Assembly (NCBI GenBank): GCA_018064755.1
Contig: JAGHUP010000004.1
Coordinates: forward strand, 16,042 to 80,041
DNA: 64,000 bases
Direction of reading: 5' to 3'
Origin: Candidatus Crickella equi
GTDB taxonomy: Bacteria; Bacillota; Clostridia; Peptostreptococcales; Anaerovoracaceae
The notes below the pieces were generated by a model. It was given only the letters and a program-made list of their open reading frames with translations, made no database searches and was not told the DNA's origin. Position numbers and translations under genes: made by a program. Below are positions 48,284 to 58,522 of the stretch, in pieces (positions within the stretch are counted from its first letter, which is position 1; every line of letters starts with the position of its first letter).

Positions 48284-49452
48284 TGTTTAACCTTCTTCTT
48301 GCTATTTCGCGATACGTTAAGTGAAATTCCCATAGCCGCCATGAACGACCACATTGATGAGCCTCCGTAACTGATGAACGGAAGTGTTATTCCAGTTGCC
48401 GGCATACTAGCCGTAACAACTGCGACATTTATAATAACCTGCAGTCCGAGCATTACCGCAACGCCCGTTGCAAGGTAGAATCCCAGTCTGTCTGTTGCCC
48501 TAAGTGCAACAACAATCAATCTGTACAGTAGGAAGAGATACGCCAGCATAAGAACAAGGAATCCAACATATCCCAGTTCTTCTCCTATTACCGCAAGAAT
48601 AAAGTCATTCTGTGGTTCAGGGAGATAGAGGTTTTTGGCTATACTCTTACCAAAACCGAGTCCAGTTACTCCACCATTACCGAGTGCTATGATTGATTGC
48701 GATACCTGATATCCCTCACCCTGTGCATCTGCGAAAGGATCAATCCAGTTGGTAAGTCTCGAATACCAGTGAGTATCTTTCATGAATGTCAGAATAACAA
48801 ATGTTCCAAGAACACCAACCGCTAACAATCCTGCAATCCATTTATAATCTAGTCCAGCAACGAACATAATTGCCAGCATAATAGCACAAACAACTATAGC
48901 CGTTGACAGGTTAGGCTGTTTTACAATGAGTGCAAAGTGAGCTGCCATAGTGCCGAACAGAATTAGCAATCCTCTCTGAGAGCATATATTGCTCTCTTTC
49001 TGAGAGAGAAATACTGATGTGAAAATTATCATAAACAACTTGGATAATTCTGATGGTGTAATTCTAAATCCGCCATATCCCAGCCATCTTCTTGCTCCGT
49101 TTACTTCAATACCTACTGCCAGAACAAGTAACAGCATTACTATACTTGCAATAGCCAACACATTGGCTAGCTTGTAGTACTTGTGATAATCAAAATTAGC
49201 AACAACCAGCAATATGAATAATCCCGTAAGTACCCAGAAAGACTGCCTCATCAAGAAGTACAGCGGATTAGGATCCGAGGAATTGACAGTTGAATAGTAT
49301 CCTGCACTAAAAACCATGGCAACACCAAATATCGACAGAATGAGAACCATTCCCAGTACTGTCATATCGTAGCTGCCAGCTATTCTTCCAATAACCGATG
49401 ATTTTAGCTTGGATGTATTAACTTTTGGCTTCACTTTCTTAGCTCTTGCCAT
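48280..49452 (-). CDS. ftsW: FtsW/SEDS-family glycosyltransferase
   Basis: SEDS motifs (FILAVIGEELGYVGFL, GITLPFISYGGSS). Confidence 0.95.
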   Translation of the reverse strand: MARAKKVKPKVNTSKLKSSVIGRIAGSYDMTVLGMVLILSIFGVAMVFSAGYYSTVNSSDPNPLYFLMRQSFWVLTGLFILLVVANFDYHKYYKLANVLAIASIVMLLLVLAVGIEVNGARRWLGYGGFRITPSELSKLFMIIFTSVFLSQKESNICSQRGLLILFGTMAAHFALIVKQPNLSTAIVVCAIMLAIMFVAGLDYKWIAGLLAVGVLGTFVILTFMKDTHWYSRLTNWIDPFADAQGEGYQVSQSIIALGNGGVTGLGFGKSIAKNLYLPEPQNDFILAVIGEELGYVGFLVLMLAYLFLLYRLIVVALRATDRLGFYLATGVAVMLGLQVIINVAVVTASMPATGITLPFISYGGSSMWSFMAAMGISLNVSRNSKKKVKQ

Positions 49453-50831
49453 TATTTCTGAAGTTCCTTAACGCAATCCTTAAAATGTCTTCCTCTAACT
49501 TCGTAGCTCTTGTACATATCCCAACTAGCACAAGCCGGTGATAGTAATACATTGTCTCCTTCTTCTGCTAGCTCATAGCATTTCTTCACTACAGCTTCCA
49601 TATCCGGTTCGTTATAAATTGCTGTAAAGCCAGCCTTTCTTGCAGCCTCCTCAATAATAGGTGCGTCTCTTCCGAGTAGAACCATTGCCTTAACAGGGCC
49701 ATTGAGGTGTTCCGCCAGATCAGTAAAATCCTGAGCTTTGCCATCTCCGCCTGCAATCAGGATGATGTTCTCTCTCAATGCCTTAATTGCGATAACGGAA
49801 GCATCTACATTAGTTCCCTTGGAGTCATTATAGTACTTGGCACCATTAATAATTCCACAGTATTCAATTCTGTGTTCTACTCCTGGGAAAGCTCTTACTG
49901 TGTCAGTAATTGTTTTAATATCAATTCCTGCCCAGTAGCAGATTGCTGCTGCCGCAAGAACATTTTCAATATTGTGATCTCCAATAATCTGAAGTTCTTC
50001 AGCCTTGCAGATAATATGCAGAGCTTGGCCATCATTGATAACCAGCATTCCGTGATCCAGAAATGCACCATATTCTAATCGTTCCTTTCTGCTGAATGGA
50101 ACGATGGTTGCTTCGCAGTTCTCAGCGAGTGCATAACAAGCTGCATCATCCTTGTTGATTACCAGGAACTCTTCTTCTGTCTGATTAGCGAATACATTAG
50201 CCTTGGCTGTTCCATAAGCCTCCATGGTCTTATGTCTATTCAGATGATCCGGTGTCAAATTCAGCACAGCTGACACTACAGGTTTAAACTCATGAACGGT
50301 CTCGAGCTGGAATGAGCTAACTTCAGCTACCATCCATGAGTCCCCATCGGACTCAATTGCCTCAGTAACTACAGGGTTTCCAATATTTCCAACAACAGAA
50401 GTCTTCCTGCCAGATGCTTTGAAGATTTCTCCGACCAAAGTGGTAGTTGTTGTCTTGCCATTAGTTCCGGTAATTGCAACATAATTGCCTTCTGTGATTC
50501 TATACGCAAGTTCGAGTTCTCCGATGATTTCAACACCTGCTTCTCTCGCTGAATTAATGAACGACAGATCAGTTGGAACTCCAGGGCTCAATACCAGCAT
50601 ATCAAATGCTGACATATCGCTAGGAATATCACCGAAGTACATATTAACGTTATTATTCTTAAGAGTCTCGATAAAGGTTGCATCCATTTTGTCCGCAGTA
50701 TTGGAATCCTGTGCTGAAATTTTAGCACCAAGTCCATGCAGCACATCGATTGCCGCCTTGCCGGATTTACCCATTCCAACTACCAAGACTTTTTTATTCT
50801 TAAGACTATTTCTGTATTCTAATGCGTTCAT
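49452..50831 (-). CDS. murD: UDP-N-acetylmuramoylalanine-D-glutamate ligase
   Basis: VAITGTNGKTTTTTLVGEI; LLSPACASWDMYKSYEVRGRHF. Confidence 0.97.
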   Translation of the reverse strand: MNALEYRNSLKNKKVLVVGMGKSGKAAIDVLHGLGAKISAQDSNTADKMDATFIETLKNNNVNMYFGDIPSDMSAFDMLVLSPGVPTDLSFINSAREAGVEIIGELELAYRITEGNYVAITGTNGKTTTTTLVGEIFKASGRKTSVVGNIGNPVVTEAIESDGDSWMVAEVSSFQLETVHEFKPVVSAVLNLTPDHLNRHKTMEAYGTAKANVFANQTEEEFLVINKDDAACYALAENCEATIVPFSRKERLEYGAFLDHGMLVINDGQALHIICKAEELQIIGDHNIENVLAAAAICYWAGIDIKTITDTVRAFPGVEHRIEYCGIINGAKYYNDSKGTNVDASVIAIKALRENIILIAGGDGKAQDFTDLAEHLNGPVKAMVLLGRDAPIIEEAARKAGFTAIYNEPDMEAVVKKCYELAEEGDNVLLSPACASWDMYKSYEVRGRHFKDCVKELQK

Positions 50832-50846
50832 TTATATCTCCAATCT

Positions 50847-51824
50847 CTACGCAACAGATATTGCTGCGATAATGCAACATACCAGTGTAAATACGCAGAA
50901 AACACTTACAACTTTTACTTCAGACCAGCCACCCAGCTCGAAATGATGATGAATTGGCGCCATTCTGAAGATTCTCTTTCCACCAGTCTTCTTGAAATAT
51001 GTAACTTGGATGATTACGGAAAGAGCTTCGATTACGAAGAGTAATCCTGCGATTGGCAGGAGCCACTCCATATGTGCAACGATTGCTGTTGCTGAGAGAA
51101 CTCCGCCCAACGCCATCGAGCCAGTATCTCCCATGAAGATTTTGGCAGGATACTTGTTAAGCACGAAGAAGCCCATGCATGCTCCGAATATTGCCTGTCC
51201 GGCAACAGCCATAGGTTCATTACCACCAGGAATTAGAGACATTCCAATTACAAGGAATGTTACAGCTACGATTGCACAGTTACTAGATGCAAGACCGTCA
51301 AGTCCATCAGTTAGGTTAACGGCATTAGCCATAGCAACTTCAACAAATACAACGAATGGAATATATAGCCATCCGAAATCAACATAAACCTTAGCAAACG
51401 GAATGAACACTTCTGTGCCCTGCTTTAACATCATAAATACTGCTAGGGCAACTCCAAAGAGCACCTGGAGCGCAATCTTCTGTTTTGGGGTCAATCCTTC
51501 ATTCTGCTTCTTGGCAATCTTGTTCCAGTCATCAATGAACCCGATGATGCCGAATGCTAGCATAGTAAGAATAATCGCTACCTTCTCGGAGCCCCAGCTA
51601 CCTGTGATGAATCCGCTACCGATAATTGCAACAGTAATGCCAGCAACAATGGCAACGCCTCCCATGGTTGGAGTTCCTGCCTTGGACAGATGTGCCTGTG
51701 GTCCATCTTCTCTGATAAACTGTCCGAACTGCTTCTTCTTGAGGACAGGAATCATCGCAGTAGTTCCGTACATACTTACTGCAAAGGCAATCAATGCTAT
51801 TAATGAAAATTTTAAGCCATCCAT
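50847..51824 (-). CDS. mraY: phospho-MurNAc-pentapeptide transferase
   Basis: GIIGFIDDW; NAVNLTDGLDGLA; FRMAPIHHHFELGG. Confidence 0.97.
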   Translation of the reverse strand: MDGLKFSLIALIAFAVSMYGTTAMIPVLKKKQFGQFIREDGPQAHLSKAGTPTMGGVAIVAGITVAIIGSGFITGSWGSEKVAIILTMLAFGIIGFIDDWNKIAKKQNEGLTPKQKIALQVLFGVALAVFMMLKQGTEVFIPFAKVYVDFGWLYIPFVVFVEVAMANAVNLTDGLDGLASSNCAIVAVTFLVIGMSLIPGGNEPMAVAGQAIFGACMGFFVLNKYPAKIFMGDTGSMALGGVLSATAIVAHMEWLLPIAGLLFVIEALSVIIQVTYFKKTGGKRIFRMAPIHHHFELGGWSEVKVVSVFCVFTLVCCIIAAISVA

Positions 51825-51842
51825 AAATCGTTCTCCTGATAA

Positions 51843-53258
51843 CTATTTTTCGTTATTAATCTGTTTTACTAGTCTGTTAAGTCCGAGTGAATTTGATCCC
51901 TTAACCAGGAAGAGGTCTCCCTCCTCAATAATCTCGTCTTCGAGTTCTTCCATCAGTGCCTCGAAAGTCTCATAATCATATACTCGGTCGATTCCGCCAA
52001 CAACTCTCAATTCATCAGCGATTTCAGATGCCAGTTCGCCGATTGTTGCGACATAATCAACGTCACAATTTGCAATATATCTACCGATTTCTCTATGAAT
52101 TTCAGCTGCGTTGTCTCCAAGCTCTCCCATAGATCCGATAATCAGGCCCTTTCTAGGTGCTGGTGTATTCTTAACAATTTCAATCGCAGCCTTGAGTGCC
52201 TCTGGATTGGCATTGTATGTGTCGTTAATAATTGTGTATTTGCCATGATGAACATCCAGTCTATCCTTGGCCATATCAATTTCAACAATTGCTTCAAGAG
52301 CGTCCTCAATCTCAACGCCGTACAGTCCACCAATTGCAATAGCTTCAGCCGCATTGAACAGGTTGTGTGCTCCAACAATAGGAATGTCCATCTTGTAGCT
52401 CTTACCATCATGTACCAAAGTACCTTCAACGCCAAGAACTCCCATATCGATAATATCTGTAACCCTGTAGTCGCAGTCTTCAGCTTCACCAACAGTTACG
52501 ATGGCAAAATCGCCCTTACTATGTGCGCGAATGCTCTCGACTGAGAGATTGCTCACATTGTTGTTTACTACCAGCGTATTAGTGCTATCCATTAGTTCGG
52601 TGATTCTGAGTTTGGCCTCAAGAAGCTTCTCTCTTGAAGACTCGAAGAATTCCATATGAACGGAACCAACATTGGTAATGATTGCATTGTCTGGCTTTAC
52701 CATTGCAACCAACGCGCTCATGTCTCTTCCTTCACCTATGCCGACTTCAGTGATTACTATTTCGTTATCCTCTGTATAGCTGTTGAATATTGTCAGAGGA
52801 ATTCCTGTATCACTATTGTAATTGCCTAGATTCTTACCAGTATTGTACTTGGTAGAAAGAACTTTATAGAGAAATTCCTTGGTTGTTGTCTTGCCACAAC
52901 TTCCAGTAATTGCAACTCTCTTAACGTCCCAGTCATCCATGTATTTCTCAGCAAGATCGCCGAGAGCAACCATCGTATCTGGAACTAGGATTACATTCAT
53001 GTCACCACAATCGGCCATCTTCTTAGCCCATTCTTCATCGGATACAACGACATTGTGGCAGCCTCGCTCCCTTACGTCATAAAGAAATCGATGCGCATCG
53101 ACTTTGGCACCGATCAGGCAGAAGAACAAGCAATCATCGCCTATTCTTCTGTTATCAATTTCAACCATAGCAACGCTGCCATAGGCGTCATTTTCTGCCT
53201 TGGCATACAGTTTGCCATTTGTGCCATTTACTATGTAATCAAGATTGAGTTGTCTCAT
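51843..53258 (-). CDS. murF: UDP-MurNAc-tripeptide-D-Ala-D-Ala ligase
   Basis: VAITGSCGKTTTKEFLY; YTIINDTYNANPEALKAA; dcw context. Confidence 0.94.
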   Translation of the reverse strand: MRQLNLDYIVNGTNGKLYAKAENDAYGSVAMVEIDNRRIGDDCLFFCLIGAKVDAHRFLYDVRERGCHNVVVSDEEWAKKMADCGDMNVILVPDTMVALGDLAEKYMDDWDVKRVAITGSCGKTTTKEFLYKVLSTKYNTGKNLGNYNSDTGIPLTIFNSYTEDNEIVITEVGIGEGRDMSALVAMVKPDNAIITNVGSVHMEFFESSREKLLEAKLRITELMDSTNTLVVNNNVSNLSVESIRAHSKGDFAIVTVGEAEDCDYRVTDIIDMGVLGVEGTLVHDGKSYKMDIPIVGAHNLFNAAEAIAIGGLYGVEIEDALEAIVEIDMAKDRLDVHHGKYTIINDTYNANPEALKAAIEIVKNTPAPRKGLIIGSMGELGDNAAEIHREIGRYIANCDVDYVATIGELASEIADELRVVGGIDRVYDYETFEALMEELEDEIIEEGDLFLVKGSNSLGLNRLVKQINNEK

Positions 53259-53270
53259 TTTTTGCTTCCT

Positions 53271-55397
53271 TTATTCGCTATACAGGTACACAGTCGTACC
53301 CTTCTTAACTTTGGTTCCTGACTTAGGATACTGATCCTTTACTACGAACGACTTCTTTCCACTGTTCTCAGGAACATATTTGTGTTTGAGACCAAGTTTG
53401 TCGAGTTCAGCAACAACCTTAGCGCTATCCTTACCTTTTGCCTTAGGAACGCTTACCTTATTCTTCTTAGCCGCTGCAGCTTCCTTATCTGTCATCTCAC
53501 GTTCTACTCCGAGATACATCAAGGATTTCTCCATAATTGACTTAATAATAGGTCCTGCTGAGAAGTTACCATACTGCGTCTTAGTAGGCTTGTGAACGAT
53601 AACCAGCATTGAAATCTGCGGATCGTCCATAGGTGCCATAGCTGTAAATGAACAGTCTGTAGCCTCTGAATATCCTCCGTTAGCTGCGATATTGGCTGTT
53701 CCGGTCTTACCACCTACTCTGTATCCTGGAACATAAGCCTTATCTCCTCCGCCACCTTCTGCTACATAGTACTCCATGATTTCTCTCATCTGGTCGCATG
53801 TTTCCTTGGAGATTACCTGTCTAACAGGTGCCGCATCTTTGGTCTCAATAGTTTTTCCATCTTTGTCAATGATTTTGCTGACAATCTTAGGTTGCATCAG
53901 TACTCCATCATTACCAAAACAGTTAACTGCACAGAGCATCTGAAGCGGTGTGATAGCGATTCCCTGACCATAACCAGTTGTCGCAAGATCTACAGGAGCT
54001 AATCCATCAGGATTCTTAACAATCGACGTCGTTTCACCAGGAAGGTCGATGCCCGTCTGGTCGTTAAATCCGAACAAATCAATATAATTATAGAAAGTAC
54101 TTGCTCCCATGTTCAACGCAACTCTTCCAAGTGCCGAGTTGCATGAATTTCCTACAGCCTTCTTAAGTGACTGATTGCCATGGTGTCCCAGACATTTCAG
54201 CCTTGTGTTGCCTACCGTAATACCGCCATTACAGTAATACGATGAATTCAATGTGGAATGTCCCGTCTCTAGTGATGATGCAGCTGAAATCAGTTTAAAT
54301 GTTGAACCAGGCTCATAAATATTACTTACCTGTTCAATGGTCCACATCTTGCTGAGATACTCAGACTGCTGCTTGTCGCTCATTTTCTTGAACTTGGCAT
54401 ATTCACTTTTATCAGAAGGCCTAGTTGATTGATTAGGATTGTATTCAGGCGTCTGTGCCAGTGCCAGAATTTCACCTGTCTTAGGTCTCATAACAATGCA
54501 AGAGATGCTAGATGCACCAGTCCTTTGCATGCCTGCTGCAAGTGCATCCTCAACATAGTGCTGGATGACAGAATCTATTGATGTAACAATGCTATATCCG
54601 TCCTGAGCTGAATAGTATTCTCCGTTGCTGTTAGCAAGTGTGTTGCCCGCACTATCTGTTGTCTCTACCGTTCTTCCCTTTATTCCGGCAAGCACTGAAT
54701 TATATTCATACTCAAGGCCTGTTCTTCCCTTGTTCTCAGAGTCAACACCACCGAGCAACTGTGCCGCAAAAGCTCCATTTGGATAGTATCTGGCGATTTT
54801 GGTCTTGACATAAACAGAACTGCCCCACATTTTGACAGCCTTATCTACATCATCTTTGGAAAGTCCATCAGCCAGAAGAGCAAGGTTTTCATCGCCTTGA
54901 AGTGCCTTTAGGAGGTCCTTCTTTTCCTCTCCTGTAATTTCAATTAGTTTTTTTAAAGTATTATCCTTCTCTATTCCTGTCAGTTGCTCTGACTTGTAGA
55001 GATCATATGTGTAGCCGTAGAGTTCATACTCAGTTACAGTTTCAGCCAAAGTGTTCATTCTCGAGTCGTATATGGAACCTCTTACAGCATCGATTTCTGT
55101 ATCGACCTTCTGCATCTCCGTTGCCATAATCTTGAGGTCATTCGACTTGATTATCTGCCAATAACCCATTCTAAAAATTAGAAGAACCATAATAAGCAGC
55201 AAGAAAAAGTAACCGATCATCAGTCTTGATCTGTTCTCGCCACGCACTTTCTCGGTCTTTAACGGCTCTTTAGGAATGATTTCGGATCCAAACTTGCTTA
55301 AGATATCGTCATCACTCATTCTGTATTCATCGAATCTAAACGAACCGTAACCGTCGTAATTCTCTTCAGTTTTGTCCTTCTTCTTGAATAGTTGCAA
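53271..55397 (-). CDS. penicillin-binding protein (FtsI/SpoVD type) with C-terminal PASTA-like domain
   Basis: YEPGSTFKLISAAS (SxxK), SCN, KTGTAN; C-terminal VSVPKAKGKDSAKVVAELDKLGLKHKYV; apparent TTG start. Confidence 0.95.
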   Translation of the reverse strand: MQLFKKKDKTEENYDGYGSFRFDEYRMSDDDILSKFGSEIIPKEPLKTEKVRGENRSRLMIGYFFLLLIMVLLIFRMGYWQIIKSNDLKIMATEMQKVDTEIDAVRGSIYDSRMNTLAETVTEYELYGYTYDLYKSEQLTGIEKDNTLKKLIEITGEEKKDLLKALQGDENLALLADGLSKDDVDKAVKMWGSSVYVKTKIARYYPNGAFAAQLLGGVDSENKGRTGLEYEYNSVLAGIKGRTVETTDSAGNTLANSNGEYYSAQDGYSIVTSIDSVIQHYVEDALAAGMQRTGASSISCIVMRPKTGEILALAQTPEYNPNQSTRPSDKSEYAKFKKMSDKQQSEYLSKMWTIEQVSNIYEPGSTFKLISAASSLETGHSTLNSSYYCNGGITVGNTRLKCLGHHGNQSLKKAVGNSCNSALGRVALNMGASTFYNYIDLFGFNDQTGIDLPGETTSIVKNPDGLAPVDLATTGYGQGIAITPLQMLCAVNCFGNDGVLMQPKIVSKIIDKDGKTIETKDAAPVRQVISKETCDQMREIMEYYVAEGGGGDKAYVPGYRVGGKTGTANIAANGGYSEATDCSFTAMAPMDDPQISMLVIVHKPTKTQYGNFSAGPIIKSIMEKSLMYLGVEREMTDKEAAAAKKNKVSVPKAKGKDSAKVVAELDKLGLKHKYVPENSGKKSFVVKDQYPKSGTKVKKGTTVYLYSE

Positions 55398-55420
55398 TGA
55401 AACCTCTTTTTTAGTAAAAA

Positions 55421-55449
55421 AGCCACCAATCCGAAACGGGTTAGTGGCT
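55421..55449 (-). terminator. intrinsic terminator between ftsL and the PBP gene
   Basis: Minus strand AGCCACTAACCCG...CGGATTGGTGGCT-TTTTT. Confidence 0.7.
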
Positions 55450-55470
55450 GATTATTCGCTGAAAAATTGA

Positions 55471-55866
55471 CTAGTTGTAAGCTTCTTTTCTGATTGCTGC
55501 AGCTAAATTGTCGCCCATTTCATCATCTGTATGAATTGTAACGCAATTATCGGAAGTTGGGTAGACCATTCCGTATTTATTTCTAGCTGTTTTTTCAATC
55601 TTAGTAACTTTAGTCTCCTCTACGATTTCGCTTTCCATAGAGTCGATTTCAGCCTGCAGATAAGAGTTCTCTTCCTGCAAGACATTATTGACATGCTGAA
55701 GCGTTGCTGTATAGGCCTGAAGACCTATCAGTACGAAGATTGCCAGAAGTGCGATTGCAACAACCTTGGCAATGCGACGACCGCTGTCGCTAAGCCCCGC
55801 ATAGCTTCTTATTGACTTGCTTGTTGTTGCAGCCTGTGTTCTAGCTGCTCCAGTGTAATAACTCAT
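55471..55866 (-). CDS. ftsL: FtsL-like cell division protein
   Basis: Single TM plus leucine-zipper coiled coil; position between rsmH and PBP. Confidence 0.75.
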   Translation of the reverse strand: MSYYTGAARTQAATTSKSIRSYAGLSDSGRRIAKVVAIALLAIFVLIGLQAYTATLQHVNNVLQEENSYLQAEIDSMESEIVEETKVTKIEKTARNKYGMVYPTSDNCVTIHTDDEMGDNLAAAIRKEAYN

Positions 55867-55888
55867 TTAAATTCCTCTAATAGTGTGT

Positions 55889-56821
55889 TTATAGTTTCTC
55901 TAGAACCCTCAGCTTGGCGCTTCTAGCTCTTGGATTTACCTCAAGTTCTTCCTCTGAAGGTTCAATTGCCTTTCTTGTAACCTTCTTTACATCTGCAACC
56001 TTGCCACAAACGCATACCGGAAATTCTTTAGGACAGGTGCAAGGATTGAGTCTTTTGTCAAATGCTGATTTGACAATTCTGTCCTCAAGTGAGTGGAATG
56101 TGATGATTGCAATCCTACCACCAGGTGCTAGAATGTCAGGCAGTTGCTCAACTGCTTTCTTCAGGTGATCAAGTTCAGCGTTGACTTCGATTCTGATTGC
56201 TTGAAAAGTTCTTTTGGCAGGATGTGGGCCAGTTCTTCTTGCTTTGGCCGGAATCGCTGCTTTGATAATCTCAACCAGCTGGCCCGTTGTCGCAATTGGT
56301 TCATCTTTTCTCGCATCTACGATGAATTTTGCTATTCTTGATGCCCAATTCTCTTCTCCGTAGTCCCTGATGATTCTTGTCAGATCCTTCTCGGAGTAAC
56401 CATTGACAACTTCATAAGCTGTAAGTGCGTCGTCCTCATTCATGCGCATATCCATTGGTGCGTCATGCATATATGAGAATCCTCTTTCTGCTGTATCAAG
56501 CTGGAAGGAGGAGACACCAAGGTCCAGGAGTATTCCGTGGACCTTGCTGCCCGCCGAATTAGCTATTTCATCCACATCACTGTAATTCGCATGGATGAAT
56601 TTTTTGGTACATTTATACTCTGCAAGTCTTTCTTCTGCTGCCCCAAGAGCTGCCCAGTCTCTGTCAACTGCTATCAGAGTTCCCTGCTCGGAAAGCCTCT
56701 CACAGATTCCTGACGAATGTCCGCCACCGCCGACTGTTCCGTCTACATATATTCCATCGGCTCTAACGTTCAGAGCCTCCATAACTTCGTCATATAAGAC
56801 AGGTACGTGTTTGAATTCCAT
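55889..56821 (-). CDS. rsmH: 16S rRNA m4C1402 methyltransferase RsmH
   Basis: [34 protein letters not shown]. Confidence 0.97.
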   Translation of the reverse strand: MEFKHVPVLYDEVMEALNVRADGIYVDGTVGGGGHSSGICERLSEQGTLIAVDRDWAALGAAEERLAEYKCTKKFIHANYSDVDEIANSAGSKVHGILLDLGVSSFQLDTAERGFSYMHDAPMDMRMNEDDALTAYEVVNGYSEKDLTRIIRDYGEENWASRIAKFIVDARKDEPIATTGQLVEIIKAAIPAKARRTGPHPAKRTFQAIRIEVNAELDHLKKAVEQLPDILAPGGRIAIITFHSLEDRIVKSAFDKRLNPCTCPKEFPVCVCGKVADVKKVTRKAIEPSEEELEVNPRARSAKLRVLEKL

Positions 56822-56830
56822 CGCTTCACC

Positions 56831-57277
56831 TTAGAGGTCGTACATGTCCAACTTCTTAACGAACTCTTCGTTATCCATCATGTTCTCGCCCTGTGGGTCT
56901 GTAAGAACTTCTGCGCTCCAGATTTCGATTTTGTCCATAGCGCCCTTAGTGACCATATCCTTGGTTATCCCTGCATACTCTCTTAAGTGTTGAGGAATCA
57001 GGATTCTGCCCTGAGCATCAAGATGGCATTCTTCAGTGTTGGAGAAGAATTCTCTGATGAACTTTCGAACATCTCTGTCGGACTGCTTGAGTTCTGCAAT
57101 CTTCTCAACAAGAACATCCCAATCTTCCATTGAGTAAATGTACAAGCATTTATCAAAACCTCTTGTCAGCATGCACTTTCCACCAAGCAAGTCTCTGTAC
57201 TTGGATGGAATGATCATTCTGTTCTTGCTATCTATTGAGTTTTGAAAAGTTCCTGTGAACATCCAATTCTCCTTCAA
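56831..57277 (-). CDS. mraZ: transcriptional regulator MraZ
   Basis: FQNSIDSKNRMIIPSKYRD; ECHLDAQGRILIPQHLREYAGI. Confidence 0.96.
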   Translation of the reverse strand: MKENWMFTGTFQNSIDSKNRMIIPSKYRDLLGGKCMLTRGFDKCLYIYSMEDWDVLVEKIAELKQSDRDVRKFIREFFSNTEECHLDAQGRILIPQHLREYAGITKDMVTKGAMDKIEIWSAEVLTDPQGENMMDNEEFVKKLDMYDL

Positions 57278-57313
57278 AAAATGGGGAAACTTACCCCTCC
57301 CTTCAATTCTCCT

Positions 57314-57382
57314 CCATTTTACTCCACTTTCATGGTGTTTTCAATTAAATATCAACTATATTTTTCCACTTTCCACCACTTT
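57314..57382 (-). promoter_or_regulatory. MraZ-box-like operator repeats upstream of mraZ
   Basis: Minus-strand AAAGTGG-N3-AAAGTGG (57382-57366) and AAAGTGG-N3-AAAATGG (57330-57314), each with a 10-bp period. Confidence 0.65.
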
Positions 57383-57426
57383 TTATGTAAAGCAGTCTTT
57401 ACAAAGGCTTTTTTAGGCAAAGCAAA

Positions 57427-57456
57427 AGGAGGACCACAACATCTTGTGGTCCTCCT
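57427..57456 (-). terminator. intrinsic terminator
   Basis: Perfect 13-bp stem AGGAGGACCACAA-catc-TTGTGGTCCTCCT followed by T-rich sequence on the minus strand. Confidence 0.8.
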
Positions 57457-57479
57457 GCTATGTCGCACTATATTTAGTT

Positions 57480-58196
57480 CTAGATAATTAAGCCTCCATT
57501 GACCCCAATTACCTGTCCTGTGATGAATTCTGAATCATCTCCTGCCAGGAATTTCATAGCTTCTACAATATCACTTGTGGTGCCTATACGACCCAGAGGT
57601 GTTTCATTTTCAATTTCCTTAACCACCTCTTCATCAATATTAGTGTTCATCTCAGTATCTATCATTCCTGGTGCTACGCAGTTCACGCGGACACCAGATG
57701 GCCCAACCTCTTTGGCCAGAGCCTTAGTAAGTCCGATAACGCCCGCTTTGGCAGCAGAATATGCCACCTCGCACGATGCTCCCACCTGTCCCCACATTGA
57801 AGATACTGTGACAATACTACCCGACTTACGGCTAATCATTGATGGAAGGACATGATTAATGCAATAGAACACTCCATTCAGATTAGTGTCTATTACTTCC
57901 TGCCACCTTTCCTCTCCGATATCTGTAATCAAGTTAATATCGGAGATTGCCGCATTGCAAATCAGCACATCAATAGTGCCAAGCACTTCAAAAGCCTTAT
58001 CAACAGCAACTTTGACAGAATTGTTAAACTTAACATCACAACGAATCGGAGTCGCTCCCGTCTCCTGTCGTAATGCATCGGCTTGTAATTCAGATTTAAA
58101 ATATGTGAATGCCACGCGGTTATCCTTAGCAAACTGTCTTACAGCCTCGGCACCAATACCGCGCGAGCCACCTATTATTAGAATATTCTTGGACAT
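57480..58196 (-). CDS. SDR-family oxidoreductase (FabG-like)
   Basis: GGSRGIGAEAV; YSAAKAGVIGLTKALAKEVG; PGMIDTEM. Confidence 0.92.
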   Translation of the reverse strand: MSKNILIIGGSRGIGAEAVRQFAKDNRVAFTYFKSELQADALRQETGATPIRCDVKFNNSVKVAVDKAFEVLGTIDVLICNAAISDINLITDIGEERWQEVIDTNLNGVFYCINHVLPSMISRKSGSIVTVSSMWGQVGASCEVAYSAAKAGVIGLTKALAKEVGPSGVRVNCVAPGMIDTEMNTNIDEEVVKEIENETPLGRIGTTSDIVEAMKFLAGDDSEFITGQVIGVNGGLII

Positions 58197-58508
58197 TTAT
58201 TTATCATCTTCAAGGTCCTCAATCTTATCTTCGAGAACTTCAATCTTTTCCTTTGCTTTTTGCTTTTCTTCCTTCTTGGCTGCTCTTACCTCTCCTGCAG
58301 TCTTAATTTTGCTTCTGATAACGAAGAAGGCGATCAGTATTACTACGATTACAAAGATAGTCATATAGAGGCCAAAGCTCGCTGAAGCCTTAAACTTCTT
58401 CCACTTCATTCTGAGGAAAAGGAATCCACAGATTACAAGTATTACAAGCGCAATGATAAGAATCAGTTTAACCTTGCTAGCGCCTTTTTTGTTTTTCATG
58501 TTTGGCAT
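58197..58508 (-). CDS. small membrane protein with charged C-terminal helix
   Basis: Two TM segments then K/E-rich tail. Confidence 0.6.
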   Translation of the reverse strand: MPNMKNKKGASKVKLILIIALVILVICGFLFLRMKWKKFKASASFGLYMTIFVIVVILIAFFVIRSKIKTAGEVRAAKKEEKQKAKEKIEVLEDKIEDLEDDK

Positions 58509-58522
58509 AATGTACTCCTTTA

